NCBI RefSeq assembly: GCF_000019845.1
Contig: NC_010581.1
Coordinates: 2,485,501-2,549,500 of the forward strand
Length of the DNA stretch: 64,000 bases
Origin: Beijerinckia indica subsp. indica ATCC 9039
GTDB taxonomy: Bacteria; Pseudomonadota; Alphaproteobacteria; Rhizobiales; Beijerinckiaceae
Reading direction: 5' to 3'
The notes below the pieces were generated by a model. The model ran no database searches. It was not told the origin of the DNA and was given only the letters and a program-made list of their open reading frames with translations. Position numbers and translations under genes: made by a program. Shown here one piece after another: positions 9,141 through 18,442 of this stretch (position 1 is its first letter; each line of letters begins with the position of its first letter).

Positions 9141-10406
9141 TCAAGCACTCGTGCCACTCTTTTCGTTGCGCTCGGCATAAATGTAGAGCGGCCGCGATTT
9201 ACCCTCGACGACATCCGGACCGATGACGACCTGCTCGACACTATCGAGACCCGGCAGATCAAACATCGTATCGAGCAATATGCTCTCCATGATGGAGCGC
9301 AAACCACGCGCACCGGTTTTCCGTTCGATCGCCTTTTTGGCGACGACATTCAGCGCCTCGTCCTGGAAGGTGAGTTCGGTGTTCTCCATTTCGAAGAGGC
9401 GCTGATATTGCTTGACAAGCGCGTTCTTCGGCTCGGTGAGGATCTTTTTCAGGGCCTCCTCGTCGAGATCTTCCAACGTGGCGATGACCGGCAGACGTCC
9501 GACAAATTCGGGGATGAGGCCGAATTTCAGTAGATCCTCGGGCTCGACCTTGCGGAAGATTTCGCCCGTGCGCCGGTCATCCGGTGCCTGCACGCTGGCA
9601 GCGAAACCGATCGACGTGGTCTTGCCGCGAGTCGAAATGATCTTTTCGAGACCGGCGAATGCACCACCGCAGATGAACAAAATATTCGTCGTATCGACCT
9701 GCAGGAATTCCTGCTGCGGATGTTTGCGACCGCCCTGCGGAGGCACGGAAGCAACGGTGCCCTCCATGATCTTCAACAGGGCCTGCTGCACACCTTCGCC
9801 AGAGACATCGCGCGTGATCGACGGATTATCCGACTTGCGGGAAATCTTGTCGATTTCATCGATATAGACAATGCCACGCTGCGCCCGTTCGACATTGTAG
9901 TCGGAGGCCTGCAGAAGCTTGAGGATAATGTTCTCAACATCCTCACCGACATAGCCAGCTTCGGTGAGCGTCGTCGCATCGGCCATGGTGAAAGGAACAT
10001 CGAGGATGCGAGCCAGCGTCTGCGCCAGCAAGGTCTTGCCGGAACCGGTCGGGCCGATCAGCAGGATATTGGATTTCGCAAGCTCAACATCATTATGCTT
10101 GGTGGCATGATTGAGCCGTTTGTAATGATTATGAACTGCGACCGAGAGCACACGCTTCGCCTGCGGCTGGCCGATGACATAATCATCGAGGACCTTGCAG
10201 ATTTCACGCGGCGTCGGAATTCCATCCCGGCTCTTGACCAGCGAGGATTTGTTTTCCTCGCGAATGATATCCATGCAGAGTTCGACGCATTCATCGCAAA
10301 TGAAGACGGTGGGACCGGCAATCAGCTTGCGGACCTCATGTTGGCTCTTGCCACAGAACGAGCAATAAAGCGTGTTCTTGGAGTCGCTGCCGCCGACCTT
10401 TGTCAT
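9141..10406 (-). CDS. clpX: ATP-dependent Clp protease ATP-binding subunit ClpX
   Basis: AAA+ unfoldase that recognises tagged substrates and feeds them to ClpP. The 421-residue protein has the N-terminal zinc-binding domain (Cys15, Cys18, Cys37, Cys40), Walker A GPTGSGKT near residue 118, Walker [11 protein letters not shown], sensor segments and the IGF-like ClpP-binding loop region ([10 protein letters not shown]). The ATG at 10406 has a good AGGAGATG Shine-Dalgarno. It lies between lon and clpP, but 541 bp separate it from clpP, so it probably has its own promoter. Confidence 0.98.
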   Translation of the reverse strand: MTKVGGSDSKNTLYCSFCGKSQHEVRKLIAGPTVFICDECVELCMDIIREENKSSLVKSRDGIPTPREICKVLDDYVIGQPQAKRVLSVAVHNHYKRLNHATKHNDVELAKSNILLIGPTGSGKTLLAQTLARILDVPFTMADATTLTEAGYVGEDVENIILKLLQASDYNVERAQRGIVYIDEIDKISRKSDNPSITRDVSGEGVQQALLKIMEGTVASVPPQGGRKHPQQEFLQVDTTNILFICGGAFAGLEKIISTRGKTTSIGFAASVQAPDDRRTGEIFRKVEPEDLLKFGLIPEFVGRLPVIATLEDLDEEALKKILTEPKNALVKQYQRLFEMENTELTFQDEALNVVAKKAIERKTGARGLRSIMESILLDTMFDLPGLDSVEQVVIGPDVVEGKSRPLYIYAERNEKSGTSA

Positions 10407-10947
10407 GGATCATCTCCTAACGGCCGAGGCCATGTGCGGACCTCGATCATGGTGAATTAGGATCATGATGAAAATGGCTGGCATCGTCACCATGGCCGGT
10501 GGATCCGCACACGAACCAACCGGCATCTTGTTTTATTTCGAACCTCCGCCCCCCTTCTTATTCCGCCTAGAAATTTCGCGTCGTGTGAGAAAGGAGTGGA
10601 ACAGAAGTTCTCGATGCTCGTCCATCCCTCTCACCCGATCGAAACGCCATGACGGTTAACGTCATATCGACGCAATAGAGGGATCTTAATATGCCAACCT
10701 ATTCCTTTATGCCCGCTTCACTATTAAAGCGGCTTTTTCTTGCGTCGGCCTGTTGCATCTGACGGCCCTCCGGCAATTGGAAATGAACCGCTCGTCGATT
10801 TAAAAAAGCAAGTTACATACCAATTGTCTAGATCGCCCTTGCGACATAAACGCCGCGTTTTCGCTCGGGTTCGCCGACGAATCCGAAGCTTAGAACCACT
10901 TTCGTTCTATTCCAAGCTCCGGTTTGCCGACCAAAAGACGAATCTTC
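10407..10947. other. 541-bp intergenic region between clpP and clpX
   Basis: No convincing gene. It holds a perfect inverted repeat ATGACG-GTTAA-CGTCAT at 10649-10665, which could be a regulator site about 240 bp before clpX, and a weak plus-strand hairpin (CCGCTT 10713-10718 / AAGCGG 10727-10732) followed by TTTTTCTT. Short plus-strand reading frames here lack ribosome sites and family-like sequence. Confidence 0.4.
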
Positions 10948-11601
10948 CTATTTCGCCTCGGTGGTCAGGGCGAGTTCGTCGGGACGTTTGTCGATCACAT
11001 TATCGATGATCCCGAATTCCTTCGTTTCCTGAGCAGACATGAAATGATCGCGGTCGAGCGTCGTCTCGATCGTGTCATAGTCCCGGCCGGTATGTTTCAC
11101 ATAGATCTCGTTGAGCCGACGTTTGACCTTCATAATGTCCTCAGCATGGCGGAGGATATCGGAAGCCTGGCCGGAGAAGCCGCCAGACGGCTGATGCACC
11201 ATGATACGGGAATTGGGGGTCGCGTAGCGCATGCCCGCTTCACCAGCGCACAGCAGAAGCGAACCCATGGAGGCCGCCTGGCCAACACACAGCGTCGAGA
11301 CTTTGGGCCTGATGAACTGCATCGTGTCATAGATCGCAAGGCCAGCCGTCACCACGCCGCCCGGCGAGTTGATGTACATGGAAATTTCCTTCTTGGGGTT
11401 TTCCGCCTCCAGGAAGAGCAATTGGGCGATGATGACAGACGCCATATTGTCCTCGACCTGACCGGTGAGGAAAATGATCCGCTCACGCAACAGGCGCGAA
11501 TAGATGTCGAAACCCCGTTCGCCACGGCTGGTGTTCTCGATCACCTGAGGAATCAGATAATTGTCATAAATCTCGATCGGATCGCGGTCACGCATGGCCA
11601 T
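10948..11601 (-). CDS. clpP: ATP-dependent Clp protease proteolytic subunit
   Basis: Serine peptidase that forms the double-heptamer chamber used by ClpX and ClpA. At 217 residues it is of normal size. The catalytic triad is visible as Ser111 ([11 protein letters not shown]), His136 (MVHQPSGG) and Asp185 (LDRDHFMS). The N-terminus [22 protein letters not shown] matches alphaproteobacterial ClpP and supports this start. It is flanked by unusually long intergenic regions on both sides. Confidence 0.98.
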   Translation of the reverse strand: MAMRDRDPIEIYDNYLIPQVIENTSRGERGFDIYSRLLRERIIFLTGQVEDNMASVIIAQLLFLEAENPKKEISMYINSPGGVVTAGLAIYDTMQFIRPKVSTLCVGQAASMGSLLLCAGEAGMRYATPNSRIMVHQPSGGFSGQASDILRHAEDIMKVKRRLNEIYVKHTGRDYDTIETTLDRDHFMSAQETKEFGIIDNVIDKRPDELALTTEAK

Positions 11602-12321
11602 GGTCTTGTCTTTCCTGAGCTGAGGGCATGATCGTCATGAACGAAAATGCCCTGGAACGAGCGATGTTACGGTGGGAGGGCAACCGCTCTGGTCGCCCGA
11701 ACGCATGGATTGGGAAGATAATGACTTCCGCGCGCTTCGCAAAGGGATTGCTGCGCGAGAACCCCTTCCATGGAACAAGATGCGAGCCAGAACCATCCGC
11801 GCGGAAAACGGCGGCACAGGCCAAGAAATCATCCAAGATCTGAAGAAACGAGAGACAGACATCCAGGGCAATTACCCATTTCAGGCCAAATAAGACGTAA
11901 AAACAAATGTTTCAAGAGAGCGGCTCACCTCTTTGGTGATCTGGCTTCACGTCTCTCTCCGCAAAGGGTGAACAGGCCAAGACGAAGCCATCGTCCCTGG
12001 CCTCCCCCTTCATAGGCCCCTGATCCGCTACAGATTCGTGAAATGATGGTTACTTTTCGAGATGCCCGCCAGGGGATTTCGCTTTGGCCGACAAGGCCGG
12101 GCTTTCCCGTAAAAAGCCTCTTAAATCAATAAGCGATGCGAATAGCCTGAGGACGATTTTTTCTGCCTATTTTTTGGTCAAAACATAAGGCAAAGAGCAA
12201 GCTTTATTCTTATCTATTTGTTTTTAAAATAACTTATTTAAAACCAATAACGATGAAAGCCTCCGTCTTTCCTACAATTTGCTCACCTATTGCGAAGCGG
12301 GATCAGGATCGGGGCCCCATC
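11602..12321. other. 720-bp intergenic region between tig and clpP
   Basis: No supported gene. The part from about 12120 to 12260 is much richer in A and T than its surroundings, with runs such as GTTTTTAAAATAAC. A promoter-like element for clpP lies at 11887-11916. Small frames on either strand lack credible start sites or domain-like sequence. Confidence 0.4.
11887..11916 (-). promoter_or_regulatory. Candidate promoter for clpP
   Basis: On the minus strand CTTGAAA (11910-11916) is followed, 17 bases after TTGAAA, by TATTTG (11887-11892). It fits a sigma-70 promoter, and its -35 also fits a heat-shock element. It would leave a long leader of about 280 nt before clpP, so it may not be the only promoter. 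Confidence 0.3.
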
Positions 12322-12357
12322 AATAAAGAACCCGAGGGTGAAGAATCACCCTCGGGT
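12322..12357 (-). terminator. Rho-independent terminator of tig
   Basis: Perfect 12-bp stem ACCCGAGGGTGA (12330-12341) / TCACCCTCGGGT (12346-12357) with a 4-base loop. On the minus strand it is followed by TCTTTATTG. It lies 47 bp past the tig stop. Confidence 0.9.
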
Positions 12358-12404
12358 ACGAAATGCTTAAAAATGCGGGAGCGAACCGTGCGTTCCTCTG
12401 AACC

Positions 12405-13796
12405 TTATTCGGAAACCGCTTCTTCCGCAGGTTCGCTTTCTTCCGCCTCTTGCGCCTTTTTCAGCAATTCATCTTTCGACACCTTGGTGTCGGTCACCTT
12501 GGCCTGCGTCAAAATATAATCGACCGTCTTGTCTTCGAACAAAGGCGCGCGAATTTCGTTCAGAGCCTTCGGGTTCTGGCGATAAAAATCCCAGATCATC
12601 TTTTCTTGACCCGGAAAAGCGCGTGCGCGCTCGACCAGAGCCTTGCCGACTTCCTCGTCGGGAACCACGATCCCGGCCTTTTCACCAATTTCCGCCAGCA
12701 ACAGGCCCAGCCGGACCCGACGCTCGGCGATCTTGCGATAATCGGCGCGCGCGGCTTCCTCGGTCGTTCCTTCTTCCTCGAAGGTCTTGCCGCTTCTTTG
12801 TTGATCGAGTTCGACTTTGCGCCAAACTGTCGCGAATTCGTTCTCGACCAGACCTTCCGGCAATTCGAACTGATATTTCTTGTCGAGTTCGTCGAGCAGA
12901 GCGCGCTTCCATTGCGCGCGCGAGGCCGCGGCATATTCATCCGAAATCGTCGTGCGAATCTGCTCCTTCATGGCTTCGAGCGTTTCATAGCCGAAGGCCT
13001 TGGCCAATTCGTCGTCGATCGTCTGCTCACCCGGCGCGGCGACCTGTTTCACGGTTACGTCGAAGGTCGCAGCTTTGCCGGCAAGCTTGGCGGCATAATC
13101 TTCCGGGAAGGTGACCGCGATCTGGCGCTGTTCGCCAACCTTCAATCCGATGACCTGATCCTCGAAGCCCGGAATGAAGCTCTCGGAGCCAAGCACAAGA
13201 TCGATATCCTCGCCGCTGCCGCCTTCAAAAGGCTCACCGTCGATCTTGCCAACGAAATCAATCGTTACTTTGTCGCCCTTTTCAGCGGCGGCACCTTCAG
13301 CCCTCGGTTCATAGGCGCGATTCTGATCGGCGAATCGGCCGAGAATCCGCTCGACTTCCTCTTCGGGGACATCCGCCACGAAACGTTCAATCGCAATATC
13401 CTCGAAACCACCAATCTCGAATTTCGGCAGGATTTCCAAGGCGACCTTGAAGGCGAAATCGGCGGTGGATTCGAACGCCTTCTCCATATCCTCCTTTTCG
13501 CCGTCGAAATCGATTCGCGGCTCACCGGCGGGGCGCAGGTTATTCTCTTCAAGAATCTTGCGATTGGCTTCGTTGACCGCCTCCTGCACCACGTCGAGCA
13601 TGACGGAGCGGCCATAAAGACGCTTCAGATGGGCAACCGGCACCTTGCCAGGGCGAAAACCATTAATCCGCACCTTGGCTTTCATCTCTTGCAGTTGCTC
13701 GTCGAGGCGGGACGCGATGTCGGCAGCCGGGAGGACCACTTTATATTCGCGCTTGAGACCCTGCGAGAGGGTTTCGGTCACTTGCATCTCAATCAA
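12405..13796 (-). CDS. tig: Trigger factor
   Basis: Ribosome-associated chaperone and peptidyl-prolyl isomerase that receives nascent chains. The 463-residue protein begins with the ribosome-binding domain, including the signature region GFRPGKVP at about residues 46-53, followed by the FKBP-like domain ([21 protein letters not shown]) and a long helical C-terminal arm domain. The acidic Glu-rich C-terminus is common. It heads the tig-clpP-clpX-lon series. The long plus-strand frame opposite it is an antisense shadow. Confidence 0.97.
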
Positions 13797-13927
13797 CCCT
13801 TTTCGGCTTTCAGCCTTGTTCCAGATTGGCCATTCGCGCGATGGCCAACGAGCCGCCGCCCTATCGTTTCAGAGAAAACCACAATGCAAGGCCGCTCCCA
13901 ACGAGCTCACACACGTCGGAAGCGAGT

Positions 13928-14012
13928 TGGTGCGGGCGAAGGGACTCGAACCCCCACGATTTTCATCACCGGAACCTAAATCCGGCGCGTCTACCAATTC
14001 CGCCACGCCCGC
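13928..14012 (-). tRNA. tRNA-Leu (anticodon UAG), CCA encoded
   Basis: An 85-nt class II tRNA on the minus strand: acceptor GCGGGCG/CGCCCGC, D arm with GGAATTGGTAGACGC, anticodon stem CCGGA/TCCGG around loop TTTAGGT (anticodon TAG), a long variable arm, T arm GGGGG TTCGAGT CCC, discriminator A and an encoded CCA. Confidence 0.97.
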
Positions 14013-14214
14013 GATCCGCCGCTCGACGCAAAGATCGCCATTACATTGCTTTGGAAACGGCTCTATAGCAATGGCGTCGCTTCCGTGCAGCAAAAAAGTA
14101 AATGGACCTTCACACCTTTCGACGTTCCGATCGGACACGCGTTTAAAAGCAACTCGTCGGTCCAAACATCCGTTCCAAGGTCGACAAGCCAGGATCAACA
14201 ATCAGGGACTATCC

Positions 14215-15741
14215 ATGCGGCAAGGCCTCCCCCTCACACGCCGCCATTTTCTCGGGCAGATATCGATCAGCCTCAGCCTGTTGCCGCACCTTTCCCGAAC
14301 CGCACAGGCCGCCACGGAGGATGGTTTCCAAATCCTCGAGGCCCGGCAAGGCAAGCTGCGCCTTTTGCCCGAGCCACAGCCAGAGACGGATATTTGGGGT
14401 TTCGACGGCCTGGTGCCTGGCCCCCTTTTGCGCTTCAAAAAAGGCGACGAAATCAAGATCCGGCTTTTGAACAAGCTCGATCAACCGCTGACTCTGCACT
14501 GGCACGGCATGCGCGGCCCCAACGCTATGGCCGGTGTCGGCGGCCTCACGCAGCCGTCCGTGCCGCCCGGTGGCAGTTTTGACTATCGTTTCACGCCGCC
14601 CGACAGCGGTCTCTTCTGGTATCATTCGCATGTGCTGCCCTTGACCGGCGAACAATTAGACCACGGTCTTTATGGCGGGATCATCGTGGATGAACCGGAG
14701 CCGCCGCAAGTCGATCGGGATCTGCTGCTGGTTCTGAGTGACTGGCGGCTCGATGGCACAGGCGCACTCGAAAAGGATTATATCGATCGCCGGACTGCCA
14801 TGGGTATTGGCCGCCTCGGCACACTTATCACCATCAATGACAAGCCGGTTCCCGTAACCGAAACCCTGCGGCCACGCAGCCGGGTCCGTCTGCGCATCAT
14901 CAGCGCGACGGACGCCCGCGTTATGTTCCTCGGCTTTGAAGCGCTCCGGCCTTACATTATCGCGGTCGATGGCATGCCCTGCGACGCGCCTTTCGAACCG
15001 ATCCGCCAAACGATCCCCGCCGGTCCTGGCGCTTGTTTCGACCTCTTGCTCGACCTCCCCGACGCAGCAGAGACGGAGGCCCGTCTCGTCCTGCGCGGCG
15101 ATGAGGGGCAGCCAGATCAGCCCCTCTTCATTTTCAAGACGGCAAAGGAATCGTCCGACAAGGAAACGCCGAAAGAGGCCCCGCCTCCCATTCCCTCGCT
15201 CCCGCATAATCCACTGCTGCCCGTGGCGATCCCTTTGCAAGCGGCTTTCCGTCTCGATCTCACGATCGATGGCGGCGACAAACAGGAGCCTGGGCCGGAC
15301 AAAAGCATGGCGGGCGCGACGACCAGCAATGGGAAAGGCTCGGACAACAAGGCCGGCACGCCACCAAACCCGCAACAAACCAGTCCCCAACCTGCGTCCC
15401 CACCGAATGGCCCTGCTCTATTCTGGACCTTGAACGGAATCTCGCAGCAAGGATTTGGGCCAAAGCCTCTCTTTTCGGTCAAGCGAGGTTCCGCTGTCAC
15501 GCTTGGCTTCATCAATCGTTCCGCCTTCGTGCAGCAAATGCGCGTCCATGGCCATTGTTTCAGACTTTTGCATGATCTCGACGATGGCTGGGAACCCTAT
15601 TGGCGCAATGCGGTACTGGTGCCGCCCGGCCGCACCAAACATATTGCCTTCATCGCCGATAATCCCGGCAAATGGCCAATCGAAAGTCTGATGGCGAGCC
15701 GGCAGTCGACCGGGCTCGCGACGTGGTTCGAAGTCACATAA
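14215..15741 (+). CDS. Multicopper-oxidase-like protein without a type 1 copper site (Tat-exported)
   Basis: A 508-residue cupredoxin protein. The N-terminus MRQGLPLTRRHFLGQISIS is a Tat signal (twin Arg at 9-10) before Ala-rich cleavage sites. The first copper-ligand motifs are present: HWHGM at 95-99 and WYHSH at 135-139. In the third domain, however, only HGH (445-447) remains of the usual HxxHxH motif, and the HCHxxxHxxxGM motif carrying the type 1 Cys is replaced by ESLMASRQSTGLATW. A Pro/Gln-rich linker precedes domain 3. It may act structurally like FtsP/SufI or bind copper without laccase activity. The ATG at 14215 is chosen because it gives the export signal. Confidence 0.85.
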   Translation: MRQGLPLTRRHFLGQISISLSLLPHLSRTAQAATEDGFQILEARQGKLRLLPEPQPETDIWGFDGLVPGPLLRFKKGDEIKIRLLNKLDQPLTLHWHGMRGPNAMAGVGGLTQPSVPPGGSFDYRFTPPDSGLFWYHSHVLPLTGEQLDHGLYGGIIVDEPEPPQVDRDLLLVLSDWRLDGTGALEKDYIDRRTAMGIGRLGTLITINDKPVPVTETLRPRSRVRLRIISATDARVMFLGFEALRPYIIAVDGMPCDAPFEPIRQTIPAGPGACFDLLLDLPDAAETEARLVLRGDEGQPDQPLFIFKTAKESSDKETPKEAPPPIPSLPHNPLLPVAIPLQAAFRLDLTIDGGDKQEPGPDKSMAGATTSNGKGSDNKAGTPPNPQQTSPQPASPPNGPALFWTLNGISQQGFGPKPLFSVKRGSAVTLGFINRSAFVQQMRVHGHCFRLLHDLDDGWEPYWRNAVLVPPGRTKHIAFIADNPGKWPIESLMASRQSTGLATWFEVT

Positions 15742-15784
15742 TCGATACGCAAAGCCAATTAGCCTTGCGTCATAAGGAGAGTTC

Positions 15785-16402
15785 ATGCCCAACGTCCGCG
15801 AACCGCTTCTGCATCCCGTCGAAATCGCGCTCCTGCGCCCCACGCAGATCACCGTCGGCTTGCGCGAGGTGGAGGAAAAGCGCAAGGCTTGGCGGATCAA
15901 GACGGATAGCAAGGGCGCGGAATTTCTCGGCCAACACATGATCCCCGTTATCCTTGGGCCGAAACAGAGATATTACGTCATTGATCACCATCATCTCGTC
16001 CGTGCCCTGCACGCGGAAAATGTCCAGAAGATTTTCGCGACCGTCATCGCCGATCTCTCGAGCCTCACGAAGGAATCCTTCTGGTTTGTGATGGACAATC
16101 GGAATTGGCTGCATCCTTTCGACGAGAACGGTCTGCGCTGCAGCTATGACAAACTCCCCAAATCGGTGGAGGATCTGGTCGATGATCCTTTCCGTTCCCT
16201 TGCCGGCGCCTTGCGGCGGGCGGGCGGCTACGCCAAGGATACGACCCCCTTCAGCGAGTTTCTGTGGGCCGATTTTCTGCGCCAGAGGATCAAGCGCAAG
16301 CTTATCGAAAGTGATTTCGAGTCCGCCCTCGAACAAGCCCTGGCACTGGCGAAGGACAAACAAACCGATTATTTGCCAGGATGGTGTGGCCCTTTTTCAT
16401 GA
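15785..16402 (+). CDS. ParB-like protein of the ParBc_2 type
   Basis: A 205-residue protein beginning with a ParB/sulfiredoxin-like fold: LLHPVEIALLRPTQITVGLREVEEK, then YYVIDHHHLVRALHAENVQKIFATVIAD, where histidines and a loop resemble the ParB nucleotide-binding box. This matches the family named putative ParB-like nuclease; no chromosome-partitioning role follows from it and no DNA-binding helix-turn-helix is obvious. The start has a strong AAGGAGA site 4 bases upstream. It lies 43 bp after the multicopper-oxidase-like gene and may be co-transcribed. Biochemical role unknown. Confidence 0.75.
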   Translation: MPNVREPLLHPVEIALLRPTQITVGLREVEEKRKAWRIKTDSKGAEFLGQHMIPVILGPKQRYYVIDHHHLVRALHAENVQKIFATVIADLSSLTKESFWFVMDNRNWLHPFDENGLRCSYDKLPKSVEDLVDDPFRSLAGALRRAGGYAKDTTPFSEFLWADFLRQRIKRKLIESDFESALEQALALAKDKQTDYLPGWCGPFS

Positions 16403-16517
16403 CCAAGCGGCATGATCGGGTCTCTTCAATCGCAATCGGTATCACCACCGTGTTTCTTGCACCGCATTCAAGTGATCTCCAATCCGGGATCGCTCTGAGC
16501 ACGGCAGGACTTTCAGA

Positions 16518-17567
16518 ATGATCAATCCAGGCATCCCGCTGGCTCTCTTATCCGCTGTTCTGTTCGGCGCGAGCACACCTTTCGCCAAGCTTCTCCTGGG
16601 CTCCATCGACCCTTGGATCATGGCGGGAGTGCTCTATCTCGGTGCTGGTCTTGGCCTTTCGGCCGTGCATTTCTCTCGAACTCTCTTGCAACTGCCTGCG
16701 GTCGAAGCTCCGCTGCGGCGCTCGGATTTGCCCTGGCTCACCCTGGTGATCCTGACGGGCGGCCTTCTCGGTCCCTTGCTTTTGATGTTCGGCCTTGCCC
16801 ATACGGATGCGGCTGCGGCCTCTCTCCTTTTGAACCTGGAAGGCCTCGCCACCATGGGCATCGCATGGGTGGTCTTTCGTGAAAATGTGGATCGGCGGCT
16901 CTTGCTCGGGGCTTTCGCGATCCTGGCCGGCGCTGTCGTTCTCTCCTGGAAAGGTCACGCATCCTTCCAGTGGAGCGCATTTCTGATCGCCGGAGCCTGC
17001 TTGTGCTGGGGTATCGACAATAATTTAACCCGCAAGCTTTCCTCCGCAGATCCCGTTCAGATCGCCATGATCAAGGGACTCGTCGCGGGTGCGATCAATT
17101 TGCTCATCGCAACAATCAATGGCGCGAGCCTTCCTTCCCCGACGGTATTCCTCTTTGCCGGTGTCATCGGGTTTTTCGGTTATGGCGTGAGCCTCACCTT
17201 GTTCGTTTTTGCCTTGCGCTATCTCGGCGCCGCGCGGACCGGAGCCTATTTCTCGCTTGCGCCTTTTGTCGGCGCGGTTCTGGCCATAGCCATGTTGGGA
17301 GAAACGCTTTCCATACAGCTCTTGATCTCTGGATGCCTGATGGGGTTTGGATTATGGCTGCACCTGTCGGAGCGCCATGACCATGAGCATCGCCATGACA
17401 TCATGGAACATGAACACAGACATAGCCATGATGAGCACCATCAGCATGATCACGGCCCCACTATATTACCGGGTGAACCACATACACACTGGCATCGGCA
17501 CACGCCGCTGGTGCATCGGCATCCGCATTATCCCGATCTTCACCATCATCATGGCCATGCGCATTGA
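16518..17567 (+). CDS. DMT (EamA) transporter with a histidine-rich C-terminal tail
   Basis: A 349-residue inner-membrane protein with two EamA halves of about five helices each (residues 1-140 and 150-286). The distinctive part is residues 287-349: 25 of 63 residues are His, arranged as HDH, HEH, HSH, HHHH and HxH units. Such tails bind Zn, Ni, Co or Cu in metal transporters and chaperones, so a metal-linked export or sensing role is plausible. Most EamA proteins carry metabolites, and the substrate here is not known. It is convergent with the SGNH hydrolase gene 36 bp away. Confidence 0.88.
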   Translation: MINPGIPLALLSAVLFGASTPFAKLLLGSIDPWIMAGVLYLGAGLGLSAVHFSRTLLQLPAVEAPLRRSDLPWLTLVILTGGLLGPLLLMFGLAHTDAAAASLLLNLEGLATMGIAWVVFRENVDRRLLLGAFAILAGAVVLSWKGHASFQWSAFLIAGACLCWGIDNNLTRKLSSADPVQIAMIKGLVAGAINLLIATINGASLPSPTVFLFAGVIGFFGYGVSLTLFVFALRYLGAARTGAYFSLAPFVGAVLAIAMLGETLSIQLLISGCLMGFGLWLHLSERHDHEHRHDIMEHEHRHSHDEHHQHDHGPTILPGEPHTHWHRHTPLVHRHPHYPDLHHHHGHAH

Positions 17568-17602
17568 CAGGGAATGATCAAAGCCTGCAATTTTGATCCG
17601 GC

Positions 17603-18442
17603 TCAATTGCTCCCCGGCCGGACTTTTTTCAAATAAAGGCTCGCGATCACTGCCCTCGCGACATGTTCGGCCATGCATTGATAGCCGAGATCGTTCAGGT
17701 GAAACTCATCACGCATCATCTGCGGCTGATTGGCCCTTGTCCTAGCGATGAACTGCATCGCGTCATAACGCCGGACATAGAGAATATTACTCGTCGCGGC
17801 GATCTTGCGCATTCTTTCTCGGATCTCGAGGAAGGCGGCATCCTTCACGAAACGCGGCGCATATTGCATACCGACGAGCACGACATCGATATGATTGTCT
17901 TGCAGCCAGGAAATGGTCGAGCGGACGGTCTGTTCAAAATCATCGGGATCGACGCGTGACAGCGCATCGTTCATGCCCACCTGCCAAAGCACGAGATCGG
18001 GCTTCTCGGTCACGACCTCACTTTTCAGGCGTTCGGCGGCGGTCGCCGCGACTTCGCCCGGCAGACCGCGATTAATGATCTGGATATCAATATCTTTCAA
18101 AGCCGTTTCGAGGAGCGCTTCAAGCTGCATCGAATAGGTCTTGATGCCCGGTGTGGCGCCGATATTTGAGCTGGCGGACGATCCAATCGCCAGAATACGC
18201 ACCGTTTTTTCGTGCGGCAATTTGACGGCAACGTTCGGCAAAGGCTCGGGCGCCGCCAGGTCAGCAGGTGGCACGTCGCAGGAGGGACTCAGCGGCGGCA
18301 AGACAGCGTCCCGCGTTTCCCCCAGCGCTTGCCCCAATCCTTGTTCCGCCCCCATCAGCCAGGCAAAGCAGAAATAGACCGCGGTTGATCCGCGGAGCCG
18401 TCCGAAACGCCGCTCGAGCGCGCCTGCAACCGGTTTCGCCAT
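17603..18442 (-). CDS. SGNH/GDSL-family hydrolase
   Basis: An esterase or deacylase of the SGNH fold. From the start at 18442 it has a signal-like N-terminus (basic n-region, then STAVYFCFAWLMG), a nucleophile block ILAIGSSASSN, the block III motif GMND and the catalytic DEFH pair near the C-terminus. Two other starts are possible: 18454, and 18355, whose ATG overlaps the OpgC stop as TGATG and gives a protein without a signal. With the signal-bearing start the gene overlaps opgC by 88 bp. Pairing with OpgC suggests work on acyl or succinyl groups of periplasmic glucans or other surface glycans. Confidence 0.8.
   Translation of the reverse strand: MAKPVAGALERRFGRLRGSTAVYFCFAWLMGAEQGLGQALGETRDAVLPPLSPSCDVPPADLAAPEPLPNVAVKLPHEKTVRILAIGSSASSNIGATPGIKTYSMQLEALLETALKDIDIQIINRGLPGEVAATAAERLKSEVVTEKPDLVLWQVGMNDALSRVDPDDFEQTVRSTISWLQDNHIDVVLVGMQYAPRFVKDAAFLEIRERMRKIAATSNILYVRRYDAMQFIARTRANQPQMMRDEFHLNDLGYQCMAEHVARAVIASLYLKKVRPGSN

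Noticed and set aside
12450..13979. Plus-strand frame of 509 codons opposite tig
   Set aside because: Antisense shadow of trigger factor; the translation runs into the tRNA-Leu gene.
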